DNA of 64,000 nucleotides from Strongyloides papillosus (taxonomy: Eukaryota; Nematoda; Chromadorea; Rhabditida; Strongyloididae). Below, in pieces: positions 33,479 through 44,857 of the stretch. The stretch covers positions 1,984,001-2,048,000 of the forward strand of contig SRSI01000048.1 of NCBI GenBank assembly GCA_005656395.1, given 5' to 3'. Position numbers and translations under genes: made by a program. Numbering within the stretch: position 1 is the first letter of the stretch; each line of letters opens with the position of its first letter. The notes beneath the pieces are model-generated. The model saw only the letters and a list, made by a program, of their open reading frames with translations. It did no database searches and had not been told where the DNA came from.

Positions 33479-34560
33479 TCATATGTACATATTTGAAGAT
33501 TGATACATTGATCCCCATGAGGTGCTGGAGTCCTTAACAATTTCAACAGTTAATATATTAACAATATTATTTAATTTCTCCGTTACCAAAGCCAATACCA
33601 TTTGATCATTGGCATCTCTCCTAACCCTAACATCTACAGATCCAGCTATTTGTGAAAAATCCAATTGCCAAAATTGTGCTGACTTCAATTCTAATACACC
33701 CTCAACTGTTGAGGCTTCCGATATGCAACGATCTATTTGATTTAAAATATGAGGAGATGTCGTTTGTAGTAATATTTTTCCCGTATACGATGATAAAGGC
33801 ATAGTTGTTGAGAAAACACCAATTGATAAAACTATTGTTGCTACTGGATCACACCATTCAAAATCATGACCAAAAACTAATGTAAAAAGTGAACAAATAT
33901 TGTTAACAAATATCAGGAGAATCATTGAATTTATACGTGGTAGTAATAGTCTTGATAGCCCTGGAACAACATAACAAATGGCCTGAGAAATATCTGATGC
34001 GTGCTCTTGGAGAGAGGATGCTGAAGAAACCTGGAGAACATGGTGAAATGGTTGTCCAATAACTGTATAAGTACTAACTAATAGTGATATACTTGTTACA
34101 ATCATTGAACACAAGAAATAGAAATATTTCCCATCATGATCCATATGTCCATCACCACTACCGTGTTCTTCATGTTCCTCATGATGTTCTTGGTGGTTAA
34201 CACTATCTCCATGACCACCTAATAAATGTTCAAAGGATTCCTTTATCAGAAAAACTGAAAATAGCTGTGCTAGAAGGGATGTTGCGAATACAGCCATTAC
34301 TGGGGCTCTTGTGTATCCATAAGTATAACTAAAAACAATAAATAATAGTGGAAATATGAAACGTACTGAGAGTTCCTTTTACTCCATTTTTTATTGGCAG
34401 TTACACTTGAAATAATAGCAAAAAAAGCAAATATATTCAACCATGTGGATCCATTTAAACTTAGTGAATCTGTTTGACTAGTCAAATAACATGAAATAAT
34501 TGTTAACAATAAGCATATACTTCCCCCTGTTTTGGTGCGTGAATCTATTTCAGAAAACAT
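33479..34560 (-). CDS. Zinc transporter 6 homologue (SLC30A6-type cation diffusion facilitator)
   Basis: Exons 34560-34367 and 34328-33479 over a 38-nt intron; 347 residues. The junction gives NSH-YTYGYTRAPVMAVFA, equivalent to YSFGFERLEVLAVFA in human ZnT6. Strong ZnT6 signatures follow: LLAQLFSVFLIKES, LQEHASDISQAI, SSYTGKILLQTT and VDVRVRRDANDQMVLA. The HxxxD zinc sites of transport-competent ZnTs are missing in the second helix and altered in the fifth (HASD), as in ZnT6, which is a non-transporting partner of ZnT5 in the Golgi and supplies zinc to alkaline phosphatases. Oddly, a His-rich loop (HQEHHEEHEEHGSGDGHMDH) sits between helices 3 and 4; human ZnT6 lacks one. Confidence 0.93.
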
Positions 34561-35145
34561 TCTATATTATATATTCTAAAGAATGATTAAAAACAGTTTA
34601 AGAAGAAGAGTCCTTTTTTGCTACTTTATTGATGTTCAAAAACTTCTTCTTAAGATTAGACAGAACACCTCCACGGTGGCTATGATAAATATTTAATTTG
34701 ACAAAATTCCCACTAAGAAAATTTTTTGGTAAGGTATATCCATTTCAAGTTGGTACTTCCGTTCTTCTTTACATACAAACTAGACCATATTCGTATTTTA
34801 CTATCACTGCATTTGTATATAAAATATAAATTTGAATGTCAACAATTCAGAATATTTAGATATTCTCTGACTTGCCTTCTCTCTAACATTACACATTAAC
34901 CAAAAGTTACCATTTAAAATAATATACTTTCATAAAGACAACATGTAAGTTTACATTCTCTTCTAACATTTTTGTTTATATCATTAAAAAATATTGCATA
35001 AAATTTATATTTGACGTGAGAAGATATCTATTTTCTAAAAAAAAGTTATACATATAGATTTTTTTATCTTGTTATTCATTTTTTTTATTTTTTTCAAATA
35101 TAATATCTATTATTATTAGTTGTTTAGACAGGGAAAAATAATAAT
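34561..35145. promoter_or_regulatory. Divergent region ZnT6 / EFR3
   Basis: 585 bp between divergent starts. A GTAAGT at 34945-34950 and an AG acceptor at 35130-35131 could bound a 5' UTR intron of EFR3 (about 187 nt); this is inference. No other feature. Confidence 0.35.
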
Positions 35146-37663
35146 ATGTATCAATCATTTTTATGTTGCTGGTCAACATTTAAACCACGACATTATAAAT
35201 TAGTGGATTCTGTCTATCCAAAAAATGAATTGGAATCGAGACCAAATGCAAATATTGATAAATTAGTATTCTATTCATGTTCGCATGGTGAAAAATTATC
35301 TAGAATCGGTGAATATTTGTTCTTAAAATTAAGCAGAGATTTATATAGACAAAAACTTGCCAGAGTCAGGGTATGTTTATTTTTTTTCTATCATATCATT
35401 CAATAATTTATTTCTTTAGGTTGGTACAGAATGCTTTATAAGATTATTAAAATCATCACATCATCATAATTCTCAAAGTTCATTCATAGATTCATATTTA
35501 AAGATGGTTGAAAAGTTACTGGAGACAAATGATCCTCAAATGGAGGACTTAGCAATTGAATGTTATATAGTATTTGCACAAATTGACGAGGTACAACCAA
35601 ACTATTCACGTAGATATGATTCTTTTATTCCTAAATTTGCATCTATGTGTTATACAAACAGAGGGAATCGTATTAAACAACAACGTTGTAATGGTTTAAA
35701 AGGCCTCCTTGCCCTAATATGGAGGGCAACTTCAGGGGATTATCATTCAGATTTCTGGAATCATGAACATATGGATAAAGTTATCCCATCAATTTTATTT
35801 AATATTAAAGAGGATGATGATGAGACGGCATCAGATAATGTACGGTTTTCCGTGAATACATTTTCTTCCCAAGAAAACACGGAACCGTATATTATTGCTG
35901 CGGAATGTTTAAGAGAAATAATGGGTAAATCATCCTATGGTTCCTTTCAATGTGTCCTTGAACCATTACTAACATTTTGCGATGATCAAAAAAAATGGTT
36001 ACCCCCAGCAACATTTGCTACACATGTATTCAGGGTTGTTGTTTATTCTATTCAAGGAACAAGTTCCATTATTGTCATTGAACAACTACTTAAACATTTA
36101 GATAAATTTAAGACTAAAAATGTTCAAGAACGCATTGGTATTGCTACAGTTCTCTCTAATATTGTTCTTATTGCCGGTCAATCTATTGGTCCCCTCCTCC
36201 TTGCTACATATAATAATATGTTGAAGAATCTAAAAATGTCTGTTACTTTCCAAAAATCTGGTAGATGTAAAGATGTTGAGAATGAGTTAGTTTTTCAGGA
36301 GACGTTTACTCATGCTATAGGAAATTTTGCTTCTATTCTCCCTGATTATCAGAAGGTTGAAATTATGACATTTACAACAAATGAAATATGTAAAATACCC
36401 GATAATGAAGAGAAAGCTAGTGTTGATTCATATTATCATCATGTACTAGCTAGTACATTCTTAAAAATTGCCACAAAATATAAAACTGTCTACCTATCAA
36501 CATTATTTACCGACAATTTTATGACAACACTCCTTCGTCTAGGATTACATCCTAATATTGATATAAGATTAATAGTTCAAAAACTTTTCCATACCCTATT
36601 AGATAGGAAAGATAATCTCAAGAATCTTGAGAAACTCCCATTTATAAATGAGATAGAAGATCTCAATTTAACAATAGAAAAATGTTCTAAGGCTGATCAA
36701 ATGTTTTCACGTCGGTTTATAACCTCTGTATCGGATGTTTTTTATGACATAATGTTCCTTGTACCAAATGAAGATGAAAAAGTTATCTCTACACATATTG
36801 AAGCTATCCTTTGCACGATGGCACTCTTTTGTGTAGAGGTAGGTTGTGATGAAACGTTGATTGAAATGATTCATTTATGTGCCAGCTACCAAACAATAGC
36901 TATGAATATTAATAATGATTTTAGTGATTTAAAAAGATATCACATCCACATGTTATGTGGTAAATTCTTTAATTTCATTTCATTAATTCTTCAAATACCA
37001 TCATTCCTTCAACATGTTAGGGATATATTAAATCTTAGAAAGATTAATTTTTCTGTTACTTCAATAGAAGATGGTTCATTTGAGGAGATATTTGATAGAA
37101 ATTTAATTGTTGAAGCCTTAAAAGCAAGTGGACTTGATGTAGGAAGATTTAATGTTCCATTAGGTAGTGGGGCAGATAAAATGGGTAGAGATCCTTTATT
37201 AAAAATTGGGACACCCCATAGAAAGGGTAGTAATTTTAGTGCTGTTGATATTAAAAATCAATTAATACCAAACAATACTGTTTCTTTTGATATTAGTATT
37301 GATTGGTCACCAGAATGCTCTGAAGCAGGAACGAGAAGGAATACATTAGTTGAGGATAAAATTATTGATAGTATTAATTCATCAACTATTGTTTCTTTGA
37401 GACAAATTATGCATTCACCTAATACATCTTCTGATGAGATAAGAAAAGATAAGGATGTTTCAACGGCATTACTTATGCCATACAGAAAAGGACATCTGGA
37501 TGATGTTGCTAAAGCACTACTTAAAGATAACTCCTCTAATTTATCTACTAAAATAAGGAATATTATTGAGAAGAGTAACGTCCAGGAGGAGGAAAATAAT
37601 TTTTTGAGGAACAAGCCAAAGAATGTCTTTGATATTGCTATACCTGAATCTTTTATCTTTTAA
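35146..37663 (+). CDS. efr-3: EFR3 / RBO homologue, plasma-membrane scaffold for PI4-kinase
   Basis: Exons 35146-35370 and 35420-37663 over a 49-nt intron, phase 0; 822 residues, the family's usual length. The N-terminus has a cysteine pair (FLCCWS) that corresponds to the palmitoylation site anchoring EFR3 to the membrane, then YKLVDSVYP and KLSRIGEYLFLKLSRDLYR. An armadillo/HEAT-like helical repeat region fills most of the protein, including SRRYDSFIPKFASMC and HMDKVIPSILFN, which match human EFR3 closely. The C-terminal ~150 residues are polar. EFR3 recruits TTC7 and PI4KIIIalpha to make plasma-membrane PI4P; the fly orthologue is rolling blackout. Confidence 0.93.
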
Positions 37664-38371
37664 TTGCCATAATATCATAACATTAATACTAATGAAAATT
37701 AATATAGCAAATTTAGTACAACGAAAAAATACCAATAAAATATCTTTCTTTAAATATTCTTTTTTTCCTTTAGATTTATTAATATCCCAAAACTTTTTAA
37801 TACTCATTCTTTAAAATAGAAATCTGTTACTCCCAAACAATATAACACCTTTTAATATTCTAATGGGATATCTTAAAATGTGTTTCAAAGAGAGAGTAAT
37901 CCAATCAAAATTTTTACATTTACCCTTTGGCTATTGTTGAATGAAAGAGAAATCGTATATAAAATGTATTTTAAATTTTATATTATAATGCATGGATTGG
38001 GACGCGCCAACAAGAATTCATTCATATTATCATCTTACAATAGAAACTTTTCCGGGTCATTTTATGATATCTACGTAATATTACATCAATGAATTATAAT
38101 ATTAATATCATATTATAATACATATACACCTATTCTGGTTTCTAAAATTTATAAACTACAAACTTGTTGATTATATTATTTTATATTTTGTTAAGATTTT
38201 TATTTTTACTCCTCTTATTATTATTCCTACATTACTTTTATTTTAATATAGATAGTGAAAGTCTGATTCTTTCTTCTTATTCTTTTCGTACTCCTATCTT
38301 TTCTCCATTACCATTATCTTCTTCATATTAGGTAGTTAGTTAGTTTGGGAAGATAAAAATACATAAAAAAT
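37664..38371. other. Intergenic region EFR3 / lipase
   Basis: 708 bp, AT-rich, with T/C-rich runs before the lipase start (38265-38330). A slightly less AT-rich block near 37985-38050 shows no frame or repeat I recognise. Confidence 0.4.
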
Positions 38372-39456
38372 ATGGCCATTTTAGGTATTAGAAGGTAAGA
38401 ATATTAAAATTTAATTTTTAATAAATATAATAATAAACTTTTTATAATTTCTCCAAACAAAAACTTTTTAGGTCGTTATTATGTACTGTAATATTCATAA
38501 CTTTATTAATTAATGTATCTTATCAACAAGATGAAAGACCAATAAAAGGACCTATAACAAGCCATTTTGCTGATTGGTTGATAGCTCATGGATATGAAGG
38601 GGACAATTTCGAGAGAACAGATGTTGGTCCAAATGGTTCATTTGGTGGAAAAATAAGAGGTAATGAAAGGATTCACCATGAGCCAGTTATCTTTGTCCAT
38701 GGTACTGGTGATGCTGCTCTCCATACTCAAGCTCCAACAGCAACAGGATGGAGTAGGAGTATAAAATACTTCTTGGAACAGAATTATACTTCTGGTGAGT
38801 TATATGCAACAACATGGGGTGACACATGGGGAAGTGGAAATATTCTTGATTCATACAATAAAATGCATACATGTGCCAATTTAATTAGTTTAAGAAGATT
38901 CTTTGAAGCTGTTATAAGATATACAAAAGCTAAGAAAGTTGATGTTATTGCTCATAGTGTTGGGGTACTTTTTGCAAGGAAAGTTATTAAAGGTGGTACT
39001 TTGATAGGAACAGATGGTAATTGTTCACTTGGAGCACCATTAACAAATAGAATTGATACATTCTTAGGGATATCAGGACCAAATTATGGTTTATGTATCT
39101 GTCAATTAGCACAAACAGTTCCTGCATGGTGTAATGCTTTGGATGGTCTATATCCAGGATATACATGTGATGAACAAATGTTATGTGGTTATCCTTCAGC
39201 TGATTGTAAACAAAAAAATTATTCCTCCTTCCTGGAGACAGTTAATCTTGATCCAACAAGAGAAGGTGATCATGTCTATGCAATGTGGTCGGATGTTGAT
39301 GAAATATTGATGTTCCGTGGTCTAACATGGGGTAAACCAACATCAAGAATCCCAAATATGAATGGTCGATGGGTCTCTGATAGAAATACACATGTAGGTA
39401 TGAAAGATTTTACTGAATTAAGGCAGTATGAAGCTGTTGTCCACCACTCAATTTAA
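38372..39456 (+). CDS. Secreted triacylglycerol lipase / esterase, EstA/EstB (class 2) family
   Basis: Exons 38372-38394 and 38472-39456 over a 77-nt intron; 335 residues. The tiny first exon (MAILGIRR) completes a signal peptide (SLLCTVIFITLLINVS). The alpha/beta-hydrolase core shows HFADWLIAHGY, RTDVGPNGSFGGK, the oxyanion-side PVIFVHGTGD, and the nucleophile elbow IAHSVGVLFARK. The catalytic Asp probably lies in WSDVDE and the His in RNTHVGMKD. Cysteine-rich stretches after residue 200 (LCICQL, CDEQMLCGYPSADC) fit an extracellular enzyme. This is the family of the many C. elegans lips genes; substrate is not predictable. Confidence 0.92.
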
Positions 39457-41573
39457 GTTATCTCTCCTAACTTTAATTATTTATTTATTTTATTATTTCA
39501 TTTTTCTTATATCAAATTCTCAATTATTAATTTAATATTTATTTTACTTGTATCTCTTAAAAACAACAACAAAAAAGAAGGAATTTTTTATAATAAATTA
39601 TATATTTATATAGTTTACCTAAACATTTAAGGAAACTTATTCCTGTTTTACTTTTATTATTAAATAATATCATTAGTAATTACTCTACTGATATCCATTT
39701 CTTTTGTAATAAGAAAGGATAAATTTTTCCGCTCTCTCTCATTTCTTATTTCTTACAACATAGATATAACATTTCAAGTGAAAGTGTGTCATGATTCTTA
39801 CATTTATTTTCTTGAAGAAAAAAATTGTTAGAAAAGAATTATAAATATAATTTTTTATCTCCATTTCAACTAGTAATATTTGGGAAAAGATTTAATTTTA
39901 TGAAAATAATAGGAATAAACAGCAAAAATACATATAATGAAACATGTATTTACATTTTTATGAAACAATGATTCATACAAAACTACCAAAGATATAAAAA
40001 TAATACTTTTGCTGTTTAGATTTCTTTTTGTACTTAGTATAGTATAAATATTGTTCTTATTTTTCAATTCTATCATGTTTATTATAATTGAAATGTGATA
40101 TATTTTTGAATTATATCGCATTTATGGTGATAAAAAATAAAGCTATTGAAATAAAAATATATAGATATTAAAAAACAAAATTTTCGTATTTACTAATATA
40201 TTTATATGTATAAATTTTCGTCTTGTCGATCAATGAAAAATGAGTTGTAGAAATAATTATCACATAAAAAATTATTTCTACATATTCTTTATGATAAAAA
40301 ATATATAATATATTTAGTATTTTTGACTTTAACATAGTTTAAATATAGTGGAAGTGTAATACCATAATAGTTTTTATTATTAAATAATAAATTATCTTAA
40401 TGATTATAAATTTAATAATAACTTAACAGTTAATCATCATAAAAAGTCAATTATATTGTACCCTATTATAAGGTTTTAAAACTTTGCGTGTCATATCAAA
40501 GTATTTATCTATAAAATAAATAAATTTATTATTTTTCTAGACCATGTGCTGCTTCTTAAAATATATATTTATATATGTAAATTCATCTATAGTATATAGT
40601 GGTGTTTGGCATTTAAACTACCCAAAGTTTAATATGTTCTTTCTTTGATTTTCGTATTGTCCTCAAACACAACAATCGACAAATTCTATCTATATATATG
40701 CATAATTCTATATAGCATTCTATATAATGTTGTAGTACGAGTAGAGTATATATATCTAACTACATACAGAACATAGTATATATACATATATATATTAATA
40801 AAAGAAGTCTGTTCCAATGGTAATTGCGGCATCCTAATACATATAAAAAGTTTGTAGACATTTATTAAAAAGTTTTAAATGATTTTGTTTATTAATTCAT
40901 TATATCTCTTATAGTTAAAATGGCATTAATAAGTTTCTTCTTTTTTTACTTAATTCTATCAACAGATTTTTATTGAACGCCTCTGTTTTAGAGATATATA
41001 TATTTATATCTAAATAACAATTTAAATATTTTCTCCAGATCAACAGAAAAGAGAAAAGCCGTAGTTATGTATATGTGATTGAAATGTTTTAACAAGATCT
41101 ATCCTAAGATTTAATATATCTATCACTTACTAACTATATTCTTACTACTCTTATTTTTATACTTACTAATTTTATCACAAATATCATTATGCCATTGTTA
41201 TATATATTTATATTTTGTTTCATTCTAAAACTATCAATTTTTAAGTGGGAGACTTTTTTTCACCCCCATCATTTATGTATCAATGATGGAATGACGAAGT
41301 GATCTTGATAAAATTATTTGTGTGTAATATTAATAATAATACTTAACAATTTAGAAAAAGAATTTTTACTTTTCTTATCTTTTAACTAAATAAAAATATA
41401 AATTAACTTACATCTAATTGTATTATTACATAACAATGGATACTATTATTATTTATTTCTTAACTAATTGATTTATTTTATGTTTTTTTTACTGATTTCT
41501 TTTCATTTCATTTCATTTAATCAATATTATAATAGTAAATTCTCAAAAACTTTAATTTTCTTTTTTATATTCC
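39457..41573. other. Intergenic region upstream of integrin beta
   Basis: 2.1 kb of very AT-rich DNA. Short TATATA clusters near 40560-40800; no coding frame or RNA detected. It holds the lipase 3' UTR and the integrin beta promoter. Confidence 0.5.
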
Positions 41574-41575
41574 AG
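41565..41575 (+). promoter_or_regulatory. Splice acceptor 6 nt before the integrin beta ATG
   Basis: TTATATTCCAG followed by GGTTCA and ATG at 41582. The open frame runs further 5' but through a T-rich intron-like tract, so this acceptor sets the start. Either spliced-leader addition or a 5' UTR intron would use it. Confidence 0.6.
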
Positions 41576-41581
41576 GGTTCA

Positions 41582-44017
41582 ATGAATGTTATAGGACAAT
41601 TATATATATTATTAATATTTCCTTTCCTAATATTGTCAGCGGACATCCAATCTTCTGGATATACAGGACAATTCCTGGAGACAGATGAAAATTTCCCATG
41701 CAGATCATTACCAGCAGATAATTATACATGTTCAGCATGTATACAATTCCATGAATCATGTGCATGGTGTTCTTATGAAGGTTTCGATGAAAATAATCAA
41801 TATCCAAGATGTGATAATGTTAAAAGACTCGAAGAACATGGATGTCCAAGTAATTCAATTGAATTCCCTCAAAAATCTTTTGAAGTTATTGAGGATGAAC
41901 CACTCTCTGATTCAAGACATATCGATGATGAACATCAAGATGAAGCAATTCAATTAAAACCTCAAGAAGTTGATGTTGTTATTAGACCAACTTCTAAAGT
42001 TAGATTTGAAGTTACATATAAACAAGCATTAGATTACCCTGTTGATTTATATTATTTGATGGATCTCTCATACTCTATGAAGGATGATAAACAAAAATTA
42101 TCAGAATTAGGAGATCTCCTTGCTGGTAGAATGAGAAATATAACAAAAAACTTTAGACTTGGTTTTGGAAGTTTTATTGATAAAAAATTGATGCCATTTG
42201 TTGATCCAAGACCAGAAAAACAATTATCACCCTGCGCTGAACCATGTGCTGAACCATATGGTTTCAAAAATCAAATGAGATTAACACAAAATACTCATAG
42301 ATTTTCAAAGGAAGTCCAGGAAGCACAGATATCTGGTAATCTTGACGCTCCTGAGGGTGGTTTTGATGCCGTTATGCAGACACTTGCCTGTAACAAAAGT
42401 ATTGGATGGAGAGAAAGAGCCCGTAAAATGATTGTCTTCTCAACTGATGCTGGTTTTCACTATGCTGGAGATGGTAGATTAGCCGGTGTTGTGACACCAA
42501 ATGATGGTCAATGCCATCTTGATGATAATGGTTATTATACAAAAAGTTTAGAACAAGATTATCCAAGTATAGCATTACTTCATCAAAAAATGAAGGAAAA
42601 AAGAGTTAACATGATATTTGCTGTAACAGAGAATCATAAACATCTCTATAAACAACTTTCTGAAGCCTTACCTGACATCTCATCATCTGTTGGTGTTCTT
42701 GCTGATGATTCAAGTAACATTGTTCAATTAATTGAGGAGGAGTATAATAAAATTAGTGAAAAAATTATTATGGTTGATAATGTTAATGCTTCAAGTGGTT
42801 TAAAAATAAGTTATAGATCTAGATGCCTTAATGGTGGTCCATTGATCGATACAAATGTTTGTGATAACATTAAAGTTGGTGATGAAGTTACCTTTGAAGT
42901 TACTCTTGAAGCTGTACATTGTGTTGATAAAAGAAATTTTGAACTTTTAATTGGTCCATCTGGCCTAGAAGATACCTTGAAGGTTAATGTTAAAGTTTTA
43001 TGTGATTGTGATTGCGAAAGTACTATAGAAACGAGATCCTCACATTGTGGTGGTAAAGGAAGTCTTGTTTGTGGTATTTGTGATTGTATTGATGGTTACA
43101 CTGGAAAGAATTGTCAATGTGATGCTGGAGATTTGTCATCAATAGCATTAGAAGCTAAATGTAAAAAGACAAATGATTCATTACCATGTGAAGGTAGGGG
43201 ACAATGTATATGTGGGCAATGTCAATGTTACACAAGAAGCAACCCAGATGAAATAATTAGTGGACCATTCTGTGAATGTGACAATTTCAATTGTCCAAGG
43301 CATAATAGGATTTTATGTAATGGCCATAGATGTGATTGTGGTGTATGTACCTGTGGACCTGGTTGGACTGGTAGAGCATGTGAATGTCCAATTGGTGTTG
43401 ATCAATGTTTATCTGAGAACGGAAAAGTTTGTAATGGCCATGGAACATGTGTTTGTGGTAAATGCCAATGTGATGAATCATATTCAGGACCAAAATGTGA
43501 AATATGTCCTACATGTCCAACAAAATGTGTTGAGTATAAACCTTGTGTTATGTGTCAACAATGGGGAACAGGCCCATATAATGAGACAAAATGTGATGAA
43601 TGTCCATTTACAGTTATACCAGTAAAAGAGCTTCCAACACTTAATTTGACTGATATTGAAGGCCAAGAATGTCAATTTGTTGATCCTGCAGATGATTGTA
43701 CATTTTATTTCTTATATTATACAGACGGTAAAGATAACTTAACAGTATGGGTTAAAGAACAAAAAGATTGCCCAACACCATTCCCTGTTTTGGTTGTTGT
43801 TCTTGCTGTCATTGCAGCAATAGTCCTCCTTGGTTTGTTACTCCTCCTACTATGGAAATTAATTACTCTAATCCATGATCGTCGTGAATTTGCCAAATTT
43901 GAACAGGAACGCCTTGCTGCTAGGTGGACGACAAATGAAAATCCAATATATAAACAGGCAACGACAACTTTCAAGAACCCTGTATATGCGGGATCAGAAA
44001 AGAGTAAATTGTTATAA
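41582..44017 (+). CDS. pat-3: Integrin beta subunit, PAT-3-type
   Basis: One exon, 811 residues. Signal peptide ~1-20; PSI domain with CSACIQFHESCAWCSYEGF; hybrid and beta-I domains, with the MIDAS motif DLSYSMKDD (D-x-S-x-S) and a downstream LDAPEGGFDAVMQ that completes the cation sites. Four cysteine-rich I-EGF modules (residues ~455-650), a beta-tail domain, a transmembrane helix near 732-755 and a cytoplasmic tail. The tail carries HDRREFAKFEQERL, then NPIY and NPVY, the talin- and kindlin-binding motifs. C. elegans has a single beta subunit, PAT-3, which pairs with PAT-2 in muscle attachments and INA-1 elsewhere. The start at 41582 is preferred because the frame upstream is T-rich, non-coding sequence ending in a splice acceptor. 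It lies tail to tail with the alpha gene. Confidence 0.95.
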   Translation: MNVIGQLYILLIFPFLILSADIQSSGYTGQFLETDENFPCRSLPADNYTCSACIQFHESCAWCSYEGFDENNQYPRCDNVKRLEEHGCPSNSIEFPQKSFEVIEDEPLSDSRHIDDEHQDEAIQLKPQEVDVVIRPTSKVRFEVTYKQALDYPVDLYYLMDLSYSMKDDKQKLSELGDLLAGRMRNITKNFRLGFGSFIDKKLMPFVDPRPEKQLSPCAEPCAEPYGFKNQMRLTQNTHRFSKEVQEAQISGNLDAPEGGFDAVMQTLACNKSIGWRERARKMIVFSTDAGFHYAGDGRLAGVVTPNDGQCHLDDNGYYTKSLEQDYPSIALLHQKMKEKRVNMIFAVTENHKHLYKQLSEALPDISSSVGVLADDSSNIVQLIEEEYNKISEKIIMVDNVNASSGLKISYRSRCLNGGPLIDTNVCDNIKVGDEVTFEVTLEAVHCVDKRNFELLIGPSGLEDTLKVNVKVLCDCDCESTIETRSSHCGGKGSLVCGICDCIDGYTGKNCQCDAGDLSSIALEAKCKKTNDSLPCEGRGQCICGQCQCYTRSNPDEIISGPFCECDNFNCPRHNRILCNGHRCDCGVCTCGPGWTGRACECPIGVDQCLSENGKVCNGHGTCVCGKCQCDESYSGPKCEICPTCPTKCVEYKPCVMCQQWGTGPYNETKCDECPFTVIPVKELPTLNLTDIEGQECQFVDPADDCTFYFLYYTDGKDNLTVWVKEQKDCPTPFPVLVVVLAVIAAIVLLGLLLLLLWKLITLIHDRREFAKFEQERLAARWTTNENPIYKQATTTFKNPVYAGSEKSKLL

Positions 44018-44857
44018 TATTATAAAATCTCTCAATCATAGCTTTTAATATTTTAATTAAAAATATGTATTTAAGAAACTTAATGATCAAATTTTTTTCT
44101 TACATTTTTTCTTGTAATCAAAATTAATATAATAAAAGAATTGTAATTTATTTATTTTTTATACAAATGAAAAATATAATGTAAATGTGGTAGATTGTAA
44201 ACGATTTTAAGATCTTTGACGTGTTAAATCTTATCAATTCAGACTTTCATCAAATGAAAACCTCATTAAAATGGTCATTTCTACAATATACTTCAATAAT
44301 AATGCAATTTCGTTTGTTAAAAAAAAACAAAAGCTAGATTTTTGTTATTTTCGAATATTTTAATGTCTAGCAAATATTAAATACACAACTAATACCTTTT
44401 AATAATAAAATTTCTTAGAATTGATTATTTATTAAGCATCCTTATCATGATTATATTAATTTTCGAACTTGTTATTGTTATAAATTATTTGAAAAAATAG
44501 TCTTTATTGATACGTTTGAAACTTAGTTTAAAACCGTCTTCTAAAAAAGATCTTATGATAAATAAACAATCTATCTTAAAAGTTATTTCAAATATAATCG
44601 AATTTTTCAAACAGTGTAAATTTTATTTTTATTTTAAGATATTATATTTTTCCTAGTGAGAACAGTAATTTTTAAAAATGACGAAAGAAAAAAAGTATAA
44701 TTTGTTATCATATATCTTTTTTTATTATTATTAATTTAAAGCTTTATAAAGTATCATAAAAAAAACAACATTAAGGCACAATATCAAAAAAGAAAAAAGA
44801 CATAAAAATAATATTTTTTTAATAATTTCTAAATTAATACTTTACAATTATTACTCT
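44018..44857. other. Convergent spacer between integrin beta and alpha
   Basis: 840 bp of AT-rich DNA between the two stop codons, with several AATAAA-type signals on both strands. No open frame or repeat. Confidence 0.5.

Noticed and set aside
41468..41581. 5' extension of the integrin beta reading frame
   Set aside because: The extra codons are T-rich (Phe/Ile/Ser runs) and end in TATATTCCAG, a splice acceptor; the signal peptide starts at the Met at 41582.
43260..43625. 121-codon plus-strand ORF inside integrin beta
   Set aside because: Alternative frame of the cysteine-rich EGF repeats; it has no independent evidence.
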